From Anaerolineae bacterium (GTDB lineage Bacteria > Chloroflexota > Anaerolineae > Aggregatilineales > Phototrophicaceae), in contig JAHDWN010000002.1 of assembly GCA_023382675.1 (NCBI GenBank), forward strand, positions 27,340 through 91,339: 64,000 nt of DNA, written 5' to 3'. Numbering within the stretch: position 1 is the stretch's first letter; each line of letters starts with the position of its first letter. This document shows, in pieces, positions 25,832 through 35,654 of the stretch. The notes beneath the pieces are model-generated. The model saw nothing but the letters and a program-made list of their open reading frames with translations. It was not told the DNA's origin and did not search any database. Both the position numbers and the translations under genes were made by a program.

Positions 25832-27700
25832 ATGCAAGAAACGCAGCGTTTGACGATGGCGCAAGCCCTGATCCTGTATCTGTCGAACCAGTACGTCGAG
25901 CGTGATGGCGTCGAGCACAAGTTCTTCGCCGGGGTGTGGGGCATCTTCGGGCACGGCAATGTCGCCGGGGTCGGCCAGGCGCTCCAACAGTACGCGGACA
26001 AGATCCGCTACTACCAGTCGCGCAATGAGCAGGCACAGGTGCATACCGCCATCGCCTATGCCAAGCACAAGAATCGCCTGCAAACCTTCGCCTGTACCTC
26101 ATCCATCGGCCCAGGTGCGACCAACATGATCACCGGCGCGGCAACAGCGACGGTCAACCGCATCCCGGTGCTGCTGCTGCCCGGCGATATCTTCGCCGAG
26201 CGCATTCAAGCGCCGGTCTTGCAGCAGCTCGAAAACGAGCATACGCAGGACATCGGCGTCAATGACTGCTTCAAGCCGGTCTCGCGCTACTGGGATCGCA
26301 TGTACCGCCCAGAGCAGTTGATCAGCGCCCTGCCGGAAGCCATGCGCGTGCTGACCTCGCCCGCGGATACCGGCGCGGTGACGCTGGCGCTGCCACAGGA
26401 CGTGCAGACCTACGCCTATGATTACCCGGCGGCGATGTTCGAAAAGCGTGTCTGGCACATCCCGCGCAATCGCCCGGATCTGAGCGCCCTCCAGCGCGCG
26501 GTCGAGGCGATCCGCAGCGCCCGCACGCCGATCATCGTCGCTGGCGGCGGCGTCCATTACAGCGAGGCTCACGCCGCGCTGCGCCTGTTTGCCGAAAAGC
26601 ACGGCATCCCGGTTGGCGAGACGCAGGCGGGCAAAGGCTCGCTGCCTTACGATCACAAACTCAACCTGGGCGCGATTGGCGCGACCGGCACGCTGGGCGC
26701 GAACATCATCGCTCGTGATGCCGATCTCGTCATTGGCGTCGGCACACGCTACAGCGATTTCACCAGTGCGTCGAACACGGCGTTCCAGAACCCGAACGTG
26801 CGCTTCGTCAACGTCAATGTCTTCGAGTTCGACGCCTACAAGCGCAGTGCAATCCCGCTCGTGGGTGATGCGCGCGTCACGCTCGAAGAGCTGAGCGCAG
26901 CCCTGGGTGACTATCAAACGTCGGCGGCACTCCAGGCACGCACGCGCCAGTTGAACGCCGAATGGGACGCCGAAGTCGAGCGCATCTATCACCTGGAGAA
27001 CGAGCCGCTGCTCAGCCAGGGCGAAGTCGTCGGCATGATCAACACCTTCAGCCGCCCGCAGGATGTCGTCCTGTGCGCGGCAGGCAGCCTGCCGGGCGAC
27101 CTGCACAAGCTCTGGCGCACGCGCGACCCGCGCGGCTATCACCTGGAGTACGGCTATTCGACCATGGGCTACGAGATCGCGGGCGGCATGGGCGTCAAAC
27201 TGGCCGACCCGGCGCGCGAGGTTTACGTTATGGTCGGCGACGGCTCGTTCCTGATGATGAGCAGCGAGATCGTGACGATGGTGCAGGAACAGCTCAAAGT
27301 GACGATTATCGTGCTCGATAACCACGGCTTCGCCAGCATCGGCGGCCTGAGCAAGAGCATCGGCAGCGACGGCTTCGGCACGAAATATCGCTATCGCACC
27401 GAGAGCGAGGCACTCGACGGCGAGACGCTGCCGCTCGATTTCGCCAAGCTGTGCGAGGGCATGGGCGCGCACACCCTCCGCGCCAGCAATCGCGCCGAGT
27501 TCGCCCGCGCGCTGGAAGAAGCGCGCAAGATCACCGACCGTCCGGTGTGCATCGTCACCGAAACCGACCGCAGCCAGCGCGTCGGCGGCTACGAGTCGTG
27601 GTGGGATGTCAGCGTGGCGGAGACAAGCGAGAACCCGGAGGTGCAGCGCGCACGCAAGGACTACGAAGCGGCGAAGAAACGCGAGCGTCATTACTTATAG
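25832..27700 (+). CDS. iolD: 3D-(3,5/4)-trihydroxycyclohexane-1,2-dione hydrolase
   Basis: 622 aa, a thiamine-diphosphate enzyme of the acetolactate-synthase fold. It starts MQETQRLTMAQALILYLSNQ with GVWGIFGHGNVAG. The ThDP-binding motif GDGSFLMMSSEIVTMVQEQLKVTIIVLDNHGFASIG is intact, and the glutamate that activates ThDP is expected in the QYVERDG...GHGNVAG region. It opens the ring of the IolE product to 5-deoxy-glucuronate. Confidence 0.96.
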   Translation: MQETQRLTMAQALILYLSNQYVERDGVEHKFFAGVWGIFGHGNVAGVGQALQQYADKIRYYQSRNEQAQVHTAIAYAKHKNRLQTFACTSSIGPGATNMITGAATATVNRIPVLLLPGDIFAERIQAPVLQQLENEHTQDIGVNDCFKPVSRYWDRMYRPEQLISALPEAMRVLTSPADTGAVTLALPQDVQTYAYDYPAAMFEKRVWHIPRNRPDLSALQRAVEAIRSARTPIIVAGGGVHYSEAHAALRLFAEKHGIPVGETQAGKGSLPYDHKLNLGAIGATGTLGANIIARDADLVIGVGTRYSDFTSASNTAFQNPNVRFVNVNVFEFDAYKRSAIPLVGDARVTLEELSAALGDYQTSAALQARTRQLNAEWDAEVERIYHLENEPLLSQGEVVGMINTFSRPQDVVLCAAGSLPGDLHKLWRTRDPRGYHLEYGYSTMGYEIAGGMGVKLADPAREVYVMVGDGSFLMMSSEIVTMVQEQLKVTIIVLDNHGFASIGGLSKSIGSDGFGTKYRYRTESEALDGETLPLDFAKLCEGMGAHTLRASNRAEFARALEEARKITDRPVCIVTETDRSQRVGGYESWWDVSVAETSENPEVQRARKDYEAAKKRERHYL

Positions 27701-27744
27701 CCGTCTGCGGCAAATACCGCAGCCTATCGCATGAAGGATTGACC

Positions 27745-28644
27745 ATGACCATACGTGTTGCGTCTGCGCCCGTTTCCTGGGGCATTTATGAATTCAAGAA
27801 TGTCGAACCCAAGTATCCCTACACGCGCGTGCTCGATGAGATTGCCGAGACGGGCTACACCGGGACTGAGCTTGGCCCATATGGCTACCTACCGACCGAC
27901 CCTGACGTGCTTCGCGCTGAGTTGGACAAACGCGGCCTGAAAATGCTCTCCGCTTTCGTGCCGGTCAAGCTGGTCGATGCGTCGGCACATGAGGCGGGGG
28001 TCCAGGCCGCGCTCACCGTCGGGCGGCTGCTGGCGGCGTTGAAGGCGAATTACATCGTGCTGGCCGACGATAACGGCTCGGTCGACTGGCTGACGAAGCA
28101 GGCCGGGCGGCGCACAGGCAGCGCCCTCTCCGGCGCAGAATGGGATGTCTTCGCGCGCGGCGTCAACCTGGTCGCGCGGCGGGTCTTCGACGAGGTTGGC
28201 TTGAAGCTGGTCTTTCATCATCACTGCGCCGGTTACGTCGAAACGCCGGACGAGACCCGCGCCCTGATGGATCGCGTCGATCCGGAGTTGGTCGGCCTGT
28301 GCCTGGACACCGGTCACTGGCACTATGCCGGTGGCGATGCCGTCGCGGCTATCAAGGAATTCGGCGAGCGCATGCGCTATCTGCATCTCAAAGATTGCAG
28401 CGCGAGCATCGCGCAAAAGGCGCGCGCGGCAGGCAAGAGCTATATGGAAGCGGTCGCTGACGGCGTCTTCTGCCCGCTCGGCGAAGGCGAAGTCGATTTT
28501 CCCGGCGTGATCCGCGAGATGGAAGCGCTCGGCTACGATGGTTGGGCGATTGTGGAGCAGGACATCCTCGTCAGCGACCTGGACGCGCCCAAGCGCTTCT
28601 CGCAGCAAAATCGCGATTATCTGCGCAGCATTGGATTGGATTGA
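27745..28644 (+). CDS. iolE: Myo-inosose-2 dehydratase
   Basis: 299 aa from ATG 27745. MTIRVASAPVSWGIYEF matches IolE N-termini. The metal-site residues of the TIM barrel are present (KLVFHHHCAGYVETPDET, GLCLDTGHWHYAGGD, YLHLKDC, IVEQDI). It dehydrates scyllo-inosose to 3D-(3,5/4)-trihydroxycyclohexane-1,2-dione, the IolD substrate. 44 bp separate it from iolD. Confidence 0.94.
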   Translation: MTIRVASAPVSWGIYEFKNVEPKYPYTRVLDEIAETGYTGTELGPYGYLPTDPDVLRAELDKRGLKMLSAFVPVKLVDASAHEAGVQAALTVGRLLAALKANYIVLADDNGSVDWLTKQAGRRTGSALSGAEWDVFARGVNLVARRVFDEVGLKLVFHHHCAGYVETPDETRALMDRVDPELVGLCLDTGHWHYAGGDAVAAIKEFGERMRYLHLKDCSASIAQKARAAGKSYMEAVADGVFCPLGEGEVDFPGVIREMEALGYDGWAIVEQDILVSDLDAPKRFSQQNRDYLRSIGLD

Positions 28645-28649
28645 GAAGA

Positions 28650-28903
28650 GCGAATTAGCGGATTAGTAGATTAGCAGATTGGCAATAGAGCGGGTTCGTG
28701 GATGAGCAATGGGCAGACGGATGGATTGCAGGGACGGATGCCATCAATGGCGTCCCTACGCATCTTAGCGAAGGCGTACGGGCGGGATATATCCCGCCCG
28801 TACCCACGGCCCCGTCCGCCCGTTCTCAATAGATTGTTTCCCGCGCACCATACCCACGCGGGATCAAAAGCTAATTCGCCAATTCGCTAATCCGCTAATT
28901 TGC
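28650..28903. repeat. Hairpin-rich element with 34-nt terminal inverted repeats between iolE and iolG
   Basis: The left arm 28650-28683 (GCGAATTAGCGGATTAG...) is nearly the reverse complement of the right arm 28870-28903 (...CTAATCCGCTAATTTGC). Between them lie GGGACG-N14-CGTCCC (28731-28756) and a perfect 28-nt palindrome at 28776-28803 centred on GGGATATATCCC. There is no credible open frame, so it is probably a non-autonomous mobile palindrome. It accounts for the whole 285-bp gap. Confidence 0.7.
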
Positions 28904-28929
28904 TTTTGCACACAACATAGGAAAAAACC

Positions 28930-29940
28930 ATGTCTGACAGAATCCGAATCGGGATGGTAGGCACGGGACGCATTGGCAAGCTGCACGCACAAACCCTGGT
29001 GCAGCGCGTGCCGGACGTGGCGCTGGTCGCCGTCACCGACGTGAACACGGCGGCAGCCCAGGCGGTCGCCGCCGAGGTCGGCGTGCCCAAGGTCGCGCCG
29101 AGCTTCGAAGCCCTGCTCGCCGACGACAGCATTCAGGCGGTCGTCATCGCCTCCGCCACCGACACGCACGCCCCCTTCATCGTGCAGGCAGCGCAGGCGG
29201 GCAAGCATATCTTCTGCGAGAAGCCGATTTCCGCCGATCTCAAGGCGATTGATGAGGCGCTGGCCGCCGTCGAGCGCGCGGGCGTCAAACTCATGATCGG
29301 CTTCAACCGCCGCTTCGACCCCAATCACCAGCGCATCAAGCAGGCGATTGAGCGGGGTGAGATCGGCACGCCGCACCTGCTGCACATCATCAGCCGCGAT
29401 CCGTCGCCGCCGCCCGTTTCGTATATCAAAGTCTCCGGCGGGCTGTTCTTCGACATGACGATTCACGACTTCGATATGGCGCGCTTCCTCCTCGGTGACG
29501 TGACCGAGGTCTACGCGGCGGGCGGCGTCATGGTCGATCCGGCCATCGGCGCGGCGGGCGACATCGACACCGCCGTGATCACGCTCAGGTTCACCAACGG
29601 CGCGATTGGCACCATCGACAACAGCCGCCAGGCCGTCTACGGCTACGATCAACGTGTCGAGGTGTTCGGCAGCGGCGGCAGCGCTTCCAGCGGCAACTGG
29701 TACGCGGACGCGGTCACGCTGAGCACGGCGGACAACGTGCGGCGCGGGCTGCCGCTCAACTTCTTCATCGAGCGCTACACGCCGTCGTATCAGGCGGAGC
29801 TGACCGCCTTCGCGCGCTGTCTGCAAGACGACACCCCGCCGCCGGTGACAGGTGCGGATGGCCGCGCGCCAGTCGTGATCGCGCTGGCGGCGCTGCGTTC
29901 CCTGAAGGAAAATCGCCCGGTGAAATTGTCCGAGATCTGA
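28930..29940 (+). CDS. iolG: Inositol 2-dehydrogenase (second copy)
   Basis: 336 aa, Gfo/Idh/MocA family. Rossmann GTGRIGKLHAQ, EKP motif FCEKPISADLKAIDEA, GFNRRFDPNH, and GGLFFDMTIHDFDMARFL with the active-site Asp and His. This is the canonical IolG pattern and it sits inside the catabolic operon, so it is the better candidate for myo-inositol itself. Confidence 0.9.
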   Translation: MSDRIRIGMVGTGRIGKLHAQTLVQRVPDVALVAVTDVNTAAAQAVAAEVGVPKVAPSFEALLADDSIQAVVIASATDTHAPFIVQAAQAGKHIFCEKPISADLKAIDEALAAVERAGVKLMIGFNRRFDPNHQRIKQAIERGEIGTPHLLHIISRDPSPPPVSYIKVSGGLFFDMTIHDFDMARFLLGDVTEVYAAGGVMVDPAIGAAGDIDTAVITLRFTNGAIGTIDNSRQAVYGYDQRVEVFGSGGSASSGNWYADAVTLSTADNVRRGLPLNFFIERYTPSYQAELTAFARCLQDDTPPPVTGADGRAPVVIALAALRSLKENRPVKLSEI

Positions 29941-29970
29941 AACCAGGCCCACGGGCACAGGAGAAGCACA

Positions 29971-31446
29971 ATGGTCACGAAGATTCTGGATTTTATCGAC
30001 GGGCAGTGGACGGACGCGCGCGCGGCGGATCAACTGTCGGTCTACAACCCCGCGTTTGGAAATGTCATCGGCGAGGTGGTGATGACGCCGCAGGCGGTCG
30101 TCGCCCAGGCAGCCGAGGCCGGACACGCTGCCTTCCTCGAATGGCGGCGCGTGCCGGTCGGCGAGCGCATCCAGCCGCTGTTCAAGCTCAAGATCCTGCT
30201 TGAAGAGCACCTGGACGAACTTGGCCGGACGATCACCAATGAATGCGGCAAGACCTACGCCGAGAGCGTCGCCGAAATGCGCCGTGGCATCGAAAACATC
30301 GAGGTCGCCTGCGGCATTCCGTCGCTGATGCAGGGCTATAACAACGAAGACATTGCCAGCGGCATCGACGAGCACATGTTCCGCCAGCCGCTCGGCGTCG
30401 CCGCCGCGATCACGCCGTTCAACTTCCCCGGCATGATCCCGCTCTGGTTCCTGCCCTACGCCGTCGCCTGTGGCAACGCCTTCATCCTCAAGCCGAGCGA
30501 GAAGGTGCCGATGACTAGTGTCAAGCTCTTCGAGATGATCGAGCGGGCGGGCTTCCCCAAGGGTGTGATCCAGCTCGTCAACGGCAGCAAAGAGACGGTC
30601 GATGCCCTGCTTGATCATCCACTCGTGCGCTCGATCAGCTTCGTCGGCTCGACGCCGGTCGCGAAGTACATCTACAGCCGCGCCACCGCCAACGGCAAGC
30701 GCGCGCAGTGCCAGGGTGGCGCGAAGAACCCGGTCGTGATCATGCCCGACGCTGACATGGATATGACAACGCGCATCATGGCCGATTCAGCGTTCGGCTG
30801 TGCGGGACAGCGCTGTCTCGCGGCGTCCGTGGCGATCACGGTCGGCGATGCGCGCCGCACCTTCACCGAGCAGATCGCCGACGCCGCTGCCGGGCGTGTC
30901 GTCGGCTACGGCCTGGATGAAGGCGTGCAGATGGGGCCGGTTATCACAGCCGATAGCAGGTCACGCATCGAAGGCATCATCGCCAAGGGTGAGCAGAGCG
31001 GCGCGGCCAGCGTCCTGGTCGATGGGCGCGGCAAGCACGTCTCCGGCTACGAGGACGGCTACTTCCTGTTCCCGACGGTGCTCGATAACGTCGATCCCAA
31101 GAGCGACATCGCCAACACCGAGATCTTCGGGCCGGTGCTCAGCCTGATGCATGCGCACACCATTGAGGACGCGCTTGCGCTCGTCAATGACCGCGTCTAT
31201 GGCAACATGGCCTGCATCTTCACCGCCAGCGGGGCGGCAGCGCGCCAGTTCCGCAACGAGGCCGACGCAGGCAACGTTGGCATCAACATCGGCGTGGCCG
31301 CGCCGATGGCGTTCTTCCCCTTCAGCGGCTGGAACGACAGCTTCTTCGGCGACCTGCACGGCCAGGGGCGGCACGGCGTCGAGTTCTACACGCAGACCAA
31401 GGTCGTGGTCGAACGGTGGCCGCGCGACTGGAGCCGCCAGTTTTAA
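29971..31446 (+). CDS. mmsA: CoA-acylating (methyl)malonate-semialdehyde dehydrogenase
   Basis: 491 aa, full length for MmsA/IolA. FDLIDGxW-like start ([17 protein letters not shown]), [18 protein letters not shown], the [15 protein letters not shown]-site motif, and the catalytic Cys in [10 protein letters not shown]. It converts malonate semialdehyde to acetyl-CoA and CO2, the final step of inositol breakdown. 30 bp follow iolG. Confidence 0.95.
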   Translation: MVTKILDFIDGQWTDARAADQLSVYNPAFGNVIGEVVMTPQAVVAQAAEAGHAAFLEWRRVPVGERIQPLFKLKILLEEHLDELGRTITNECGKTYAESVAEMRRGIENIEVACGIPSLMQGYNNEDIASGIDEHMFRQPLGVAAAITPFNFPGMIPLWFLPYAVACGNAFILKPSEKVPMTSVKLFEMIERAGFPKGVIQLVNGSKETVDALLDHPLVRSISFVGSTPVAKYIYSRATANGKRAQCQGGAKNPVVIMPDADMDMTTRIMADSAFGCAGQRCLAASVAITVGDARRTFTEQIADAAAGRVVGYGLDEGVQMGPVITADSRSRIEGIIAKGEQSGAASVLVDGRGKHVSGYEDGYFLFPTVLDNVDPKSDIANTEIFGPVLSLMHAHTIEDALALVNDRVYGNMACIFTASGAAARQFRNEADAGNVGINIGVAAPMAFFPFSGWNDSFFGDLHGQGRHGVEFYTQTKVVVERWPRDWSRQF

Positions 31447-31483
31447 CTTTCGTTGGAACAGGCGAATTTGACCCAATTGGTAG

Positions 31484-31504
31484 GGGCAAGCCGGTGACTT
31501 GCCC
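31484..31504. repeat. Small dispersed hairpin (GGGCAAG...CTTGCCC)
   Basis: 7-bp stem with CCGGTGA loop, preceded by TAG. It is related in layout to hairpins at 35725-35745 and 43366-43390, each next to a GTAGGGG or CCCCTAC edge. Confidence 0.5.
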
Positions 31505-31530
31505 TCGGAAGGCCAAAGGTAATAACAGAC

Positions 31531-32499
31531 ATGATCGGCAAATACCGCCATCTCAGCCGGTGCAGCACCGAGGCGGGGCATTTCGTCATCCTCGCCATCG
31601 ATCACCGTGCCAACCTTCTCGAAGCGCTCAACCGCGCTGCACCGCAGCCGCTGGATGGCGCGGGCTTCTCCGCGTTCAAGACGCGCGTCACGGCCATACT
31701 CGCGACGGAAACGTCCGCCGTCCTGACCGACCCGGCCTATGGCATCGGCGCCGGCATTGCCGCGCGCGCCATCTCCGGCCACACCGGCCTGATCGGCCCG
31801 GTCGAAGTCACCGATTACGAGAAGCATCCGAGCCAGCGCACTGTCCAGTGGATTCCGGGTTGGTCGGTCGGCAAGATCAAGCGCATCGGCGGCGATGGCG
31901 TCAAACTGCTGCTGCCCTATCACCCGGAGGCAGACAACGTGGATGAGAAGCGGGATGGCGTGCGCAAGATCGTCGAGTCGTGTGCGCGCTGGGATATCCC
32001 ATTTTTCCTGGAGCCGATTGCCTATTCGCTCGATTCGGCGCGGTCACTGACCAACGCGGAGCTGTTGCAGATCACGGTCGAGATGGCGCGGGAATTCGCC
32101 GCCATGGGCGCAGACGTGCTCAAGCTCCAGTTCCCGGTCGATCCGGCGCAGAGCCGCGACGAGAGCGCATGGCGCAGCGCCTGTGCAGCGGTGACGGAGG
32201 CGTGTGGCGCAGTGCCGTGGGCGCTGCTGAGCGCGGGCGTCGATTTCGAGACGTTCGCCCTGCAAGCGCAGATCGCCTGTCAGGCGGGCGCGAGCGGCGT
32301 CATCGTCGGGCGCGCGATCTGGAACGAGGCGGTCACGCTCCAAGGCGAGGCGCGCGACGCTTTCGTGGCGACGACGGCGCGTGAGCGCATCCGGCGGCTG
32401 GCGTCGATCTGCGCGCAAAATGCCACGCCCTGGTACGACCGCATTGCCGCCCCGGACGTGGCACTCGATTGGTTCGAGAAATATGAGGATCTGGATTAG
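31531..32499 (+). CDS. LacD/YihT-like class I aldolase, candidate DKGP aldolase
   Basis: 322 aa. It matches the tagatose-1,6-bisphosphate / sulfofructose-1-phosphate aldolase family: VILAIDHRANLLEAL, then GIGAGIAARA, KLLLPYHPEAD, DIPFFLEPIAYS, ADVLKLQFPVD (the likely Schiff-base Lys) and PWALLSAGVDFETFALQAQIA, then GVIVGRAIW. It is the last gene of the inositol operon, where the remaining missing step is cleavage of DKGP to DHAP and malonate semialdehyde (IolJ). No class II IolJ is present in the locus. Its stop codon overlaps that of the convergent DedA gene by two bases. Family strong, role inferred. Confidence 0.8.
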   Translation: MIGKYRHLSRCSTEAGHFVILAIDHRANLLEALNRAAPQPLDGAGFSAFKTRVTAILATETSAVLTDPAYGIGAGIAARAISGHTGLIGPVEVTDYEKHPSQRTVQWIPGWSVGKIKRIGGDGVKLLLPYHPEADNVDEKRDGVRKIVESCARWDIPFFLEPIAYSLDSARSLTNAELLQITVEMAREFAAMGADVLKLQFPVDPAQSRDESAWRSACAAVTEACGAVPWALLSAGVDFETFALQAQIACQAGASGVIVGRAIWNEAVTLQGEARDAFVATTARERIRRLASICAQNATPWYDRIAAPDVALDWFEKYEDLD

Positions 32500-33134
32500 C
32501 GCGCGGCGGATAGCCCAAGCAAGCGGCGGGCATGTGCCAGTAACGCGTCGCGCGTTTCCTTCTCTTTGAGCACGTGGTAGGCGCTCGGCGCGACCGAGAC
32601 CAGAATGATGACGATAATGATCGGCAGCAGGTACTTGTCCACGTCGGGGATGACGTTGCCGAGCAGATAGCCGGCAGTGGTCACGCCCACAGCCCACAAC
32701 AAGCCACCGACAATGTTGTAGGAGACAAAACGCCGATACTCCATCGTGCCGATGCCGGCGACGATGGGCGCGAACGTGCGCACAATCGGCATGAAACGCG
32801 CCAGCACGATGGCCTTGCCGCCATGCTTCTCATAAAAGGCTTCGGCGCGCAGCAGATTGGCCTTGTTGAATAAGAACGAGTTCTCGCGCTGGAACAGCTT
32901 CCGGCCGACACGCCGCCCAAAAGCATAGCCAACGCTGTCACCAGTAATCGCAGCGATGGCGCAGCCGATCAGCAGCACGGGCAGCGAAAACGGTGGGTTA
33001 TCCAGCGAGGCGAGAAAACCAGCGGTGAATAACAGGCTGTCGCCAGGCAGAAAGAAGCCGATCAGCAGCCCGGACTCAGCAAAGATGATGCCGAAGATAC
33101 CGATATACCCGACAGTACGGAGAAATTCTTCCAT
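32496..33134 (-). CDS. DedA-family membrane protein
   Basis: 212 aa with four to five hydrophobic segments. Family signatures are ESGLLIGFFLPGDSLLFTAGFLA, GDSVGYAFGRRVG and FMPIVRTFAPIVAGIGTMEYRRFVSYN. DedA proteins are linked to lipid-carrier flippase activity and membrane homeostasis. It converges on the inositol operon. Upstream 33135-33440 (306 bp) holds no recognisable gene, only the region between DedA and recA. Confidence 0.88.
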   Translation of the reverse strand: MEEFLRTVGYIGIFGIIFAESGLLIGFFLPGDSLLFTAGFLASLDNPPFSLPVLLIGCAIAAITGDSVGYAFGRRVGRKLFQRENSFLFNKANLLRAEAFYEKHGGKAIVLARFMPIVRTFAPIVAGIGTMEYRRFVSYNIVGGLLWAVGVTTAGYLLGNVIPDVDKYLLPIIIVIILVSVAPSAYHVLKEKETRDALLAHARRLLGLSAAR

Positions 33135-33440
33135 TGAAGAGTCCTTGCATCAGAAAGCGTTTGTGGCCGACGTTTGCGCGACATGGTGGGGTCAAACACG
33201 GTTCACGTTGTATCAACCAGATCATCATTCAGCAGATCGCTGATCTTGTCAAGATGATCCAACCGTCGTTCCCTGGGCGGCTGCGGTCGCACGGCGATCC
33301 GTATGTGTCGATAGCCTGTCAATTGCCGCTTGTGAGGAGTGCAGTGTAGGTTCAGAGGTGGGGATTATCCGCGTCAAAAATCGCCGGGGCGGCTCATGCT
33401 GCCACCCCGGTGCACTTCTAAATTAATGCTGGCCGAATGC

Positions 33441-35570
33441 TTACCCGCGCGGCTTTAGCGCGGGCAGGCCGTAGTGTGCCCGCACGGCATCTTCAAGTTC
33501 GTCGCGGATAGCCGGATTCTCGTTCAGGAAGGCCTTGGCGTTCTCACGTCCCTGGCCGAGCAAACCATCGTTGTAGCGGTAGAAGGCACCACGCTTTTCG
33601 ATCAGGTTGAGTTCAGTCGCCAGATCGAGGATTTCGCCCGTCTTGCTGATGCCGCCCTCAACAAACATGATCTCGAACTCGGCTTCGCGAAATGGCGGCG
33701 CAACCTTGTTCTTGGTCACGCGCACGCGCGTCCGGGTGCCGATGACCTCGCCGCCGGAGGCCTTCAGCGACTCCAGCTTGCGCACGTCCAGACGCATACT
33801 CGCGTAGAACTTGAGCGCGCGCCCGCCGCTGGTGGTCTCTGGTGAGTTGTGGACAACCACGCCATCGACGATGTAGCTGTGATTGCCTTCGATTTCGAGG
33901 TCGAAGCGATTCATGCTCCGTGTTCTCGGTTTCGTGTAAATATCGAGGATCGGCATCGGGACGGCGACCAGGCGCTCGCAGGGATCAGCCTCGATGGCTC
34001 TGAATTGGCCGCGGAATTCGGCCATCAGCTTATGCTGCATCGACGGATGCACGTAACGCGCGATCCAGGCGTGGAACTTCTGCACCGCTTCTTTATTGCC
34101 GAAGCTGATGCGTCCGTTGGCATGGTTCTTGGCTTCGATTCCCTGTTCGGCCAGCCAATCGACCAGAAGCTGGCGATCCTCATACGAGAACGAATTCGCC
34201 GCAATCTCGGCGCGATACCGGCGGTTGTTGTCGAACGTCCCGTCGTCCATGTACCAGATTGCCACCGCCAACGGCGTCAGGCGCTCCAGCAGCTCGCGGG
34301 TGAGCTTCTTGCCGCCTTTGCCATTGTCACGATAGACGACATCGGCATATTGACGCATCTCGTACATCGGGATGGTGTCAAAGGCGTGACCGCCGCGCAC
34401 GTTCGTGCCCCGGTAGCCAACCAGCCCTTCGAACAGCGACTGCTTCCACAGACAGTAATCGGTCTGCTGCGCGCCATGGGTCACACGAAACTGCGCGTTG
34501 TACGGCTTGATCCGCCCGATGTGACCATCGCCGAGCAGCGATCCCAGGATGACCTGCTCATGCAGCGGTGTCAAATAGAAGGGCACCTTGGTCATCAGGT
34601 TGTCGCCGACCTCAAGGTCGCCTGCGTGTTCGTAGCCACTCTCGGTGAGCAGGAGATGGTTCGGCGTACAGGCAAAACTGCGCTTGCCGTTGCCATGGTT
34701 CGACGCGACCTTGAATTGCAGGAAGGCTTCAGCTTTGCCGTTGTTGTAGTGATTGACAATGCGGCGCGGCTCAAATTCACCGGTTTTCGTGTTGTAAGAC
34801 AGAACTTCAACGTCCAGCTTCTGGTTGACGATCTTGCCGATCTTCTCGGTACGGCCATCTGCCAGCGCCACACGCGTGTCGTAATGGAAGCAGCCGTACA
34901 TCACGCCGATCTTTTCGCGCAACTGATTCGTGAACAGCACCGACACGTTGGACGACTTGATCGCGCCCGCCAGCTTACGCAGCGCCTGGCTCATCAACCG
35001 CGCCTGGATACCGACGTGGCTCTCGCCCATCTCGCCTTCGATTTCCACGCGCGGCACCAGCGCCGCCACGCTGTCCAGCACCACCACGTCGAGCGCGCCG
35101 GAGCGCACGAACGCCTCGGTGATCTCCAGAGCTTGCTCGGCAGTGTCCGGCTGGGCCACGTACAGCGACTGAATATCCACGCCGATGCGCGCCGCATATG
35201 TCGGGTCGAGCGCGTGTTCCATGTCCACAAACGCCGCCACGCCGCCGCGCTTCTGCGCCTCGGCGATCACGTGCAAACAAATCGTCGTCTTACCGGAACT
35301 TTCCGGCCCGTAGATTTCGGTCACGCGGCCACGCGGGATGCCGCCAACGCCGCTGGCAATATCGACCGTCAGCGATCCGCTGGGGATGACCTCCACCACC
35401 AGATGCTGCGCATCGCCCAGCCGCATGACCGTGCCTTCACCAAAGCGCTTGGTCAGGTCGGTCAGCGTCGATTCGAGCGCCTTCATGCGCCCTTCTTCGA
35501 GAGGCAGGTTTTCCTGCGAATCGTTCGTAGTTGCATTTTTCGAGGATTTACGGGGAGCCACCGCTGTCAT
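33441..35570 (-). CDS. recA: Recombinase RecA precursor containing an intein
   Basis: Precursor of 709 aa from the ATG at 35570. The reading frame stays open to 35741 but without RecA-like sequence. The exteins total 360 aa, a normal RecA length: Walker [39 protein letters not shown] and LLFTNQ-type [16 protein letters not shown] before the intein, and [20 protein letters not shown] after it. RecA catalyses homologous strand exchange and activates LexA cleavage. The C-terminus ([10 protein letters not shown]) is short and not strongly acidic. The start codon follows AAAGG very closely, so the next Met (residue 29) is a weaker alternative. Confidence 0.96.
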   Translation of the reverse strand: MTAVAPRKSSKNATTNDSQENLPLEEGRMKALESTLTDLTKRFGEGTVMRLGDAQHLVVEVIPSGSLTVDIASGVGGIPRGRVTEIYGPESSGKTTICLHVIAEAQKRGGVAAFVDMEHALDPTYAARIGVDIQSLYVAQPDTAEQALEITEAFVRSGALDVVVLDSVAALVPRVEIEGEMGESHVGIQARLMSQALRKLAGAIKSSNVSVLFTNQLREKIGVMYGCFHYDTRVALADGRTEKIGKIVNQKLDVEVLSYNTKTGEFEPRRIVNHYNNGKAEAFLQFKVASNHGNGKRSFACTPNHLLLTESGYEHAGDLEVGDNLMTKVPFYLTPLHEQVILGSLLGDGHIGRIKPYNAQFRVTHGAQQTDYCLWKQSLFEGLVGYRGTNVRGGHAFDTIPMYEMRQYADVVYRDNGKGGKKLTRELLERLTPLAVAIWYMDDGTFDNNRRYRAEIAANSFSYEDRQLLVDWLAEQGIEAKNHANGRISFGNKEAVQKFHAWIARYVHPSMQHKLMAEFRGQFRAIEADPCERLVAVPMPILDIYTKPRTRSMNRFDLEIEGNHSYIVDGVVVHNSPETTSGGRALKFYASMRLDVRKLESLKASGGEVIGTRTRVRVTKNKVAPPFREAEFEIMFVEGGISKTGEILDLATELNLIEKRGAFYRYNDGLLGQGRENAKAFLNENPAIRDELEDAVRAHYGLPALKPRG
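33846..34892 (-). other. RecA intein with LAGLIDADG homing endonuclease
   Basis: 349 residues, from Cys ([13 protein letters not shown]) to the C-terminal VVVHN, inserted between VMYG and SPETTSGG of RecA. Splicing residues are intact: Cys1, block B TPNH, penultimate His, terminal Asn, and Ser as the +1 extein residue. Two dodecapeptide motifs (LGSLLGDGH and AIWYMDDGT) keep their acidic residues, so the homing endonuclease may be active. Block F reads [20 protein letters not shown]. The same RecA position is, to my knowledge, the one used by the Mycobacterium leprae intein. Confidence 0.95.
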
Positions 35571-35654
35571 CCTTTGCTGAACTGCCGAGATGTCACATCT
35601 CAGTGTAATCGAAAAACCAGTCACTGCGCCAGCGCAGCCACCTGTGGTCTCGCT

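Noticed and set aside
25597-25905. Small protein overlapping the iolB-iolD gap
   Set aside because: The frame is produced by the palindromic repeat and runs into iolD in another frame.
28864-30618. 584-codon open frame on the minus strand under iolG/mmsA
   Set aside because: Antisense shadow of two well-supported genes. Composition is Asp/Arg/His-rich with no domain, and high-GC codon bias explains the open frame.
33135-33440. Gene in the DedA-recA gap
   Set aside because: Only short plus-strand frames with no ribosome binding site or protein-like composition. No promoter or hairpin stood out.
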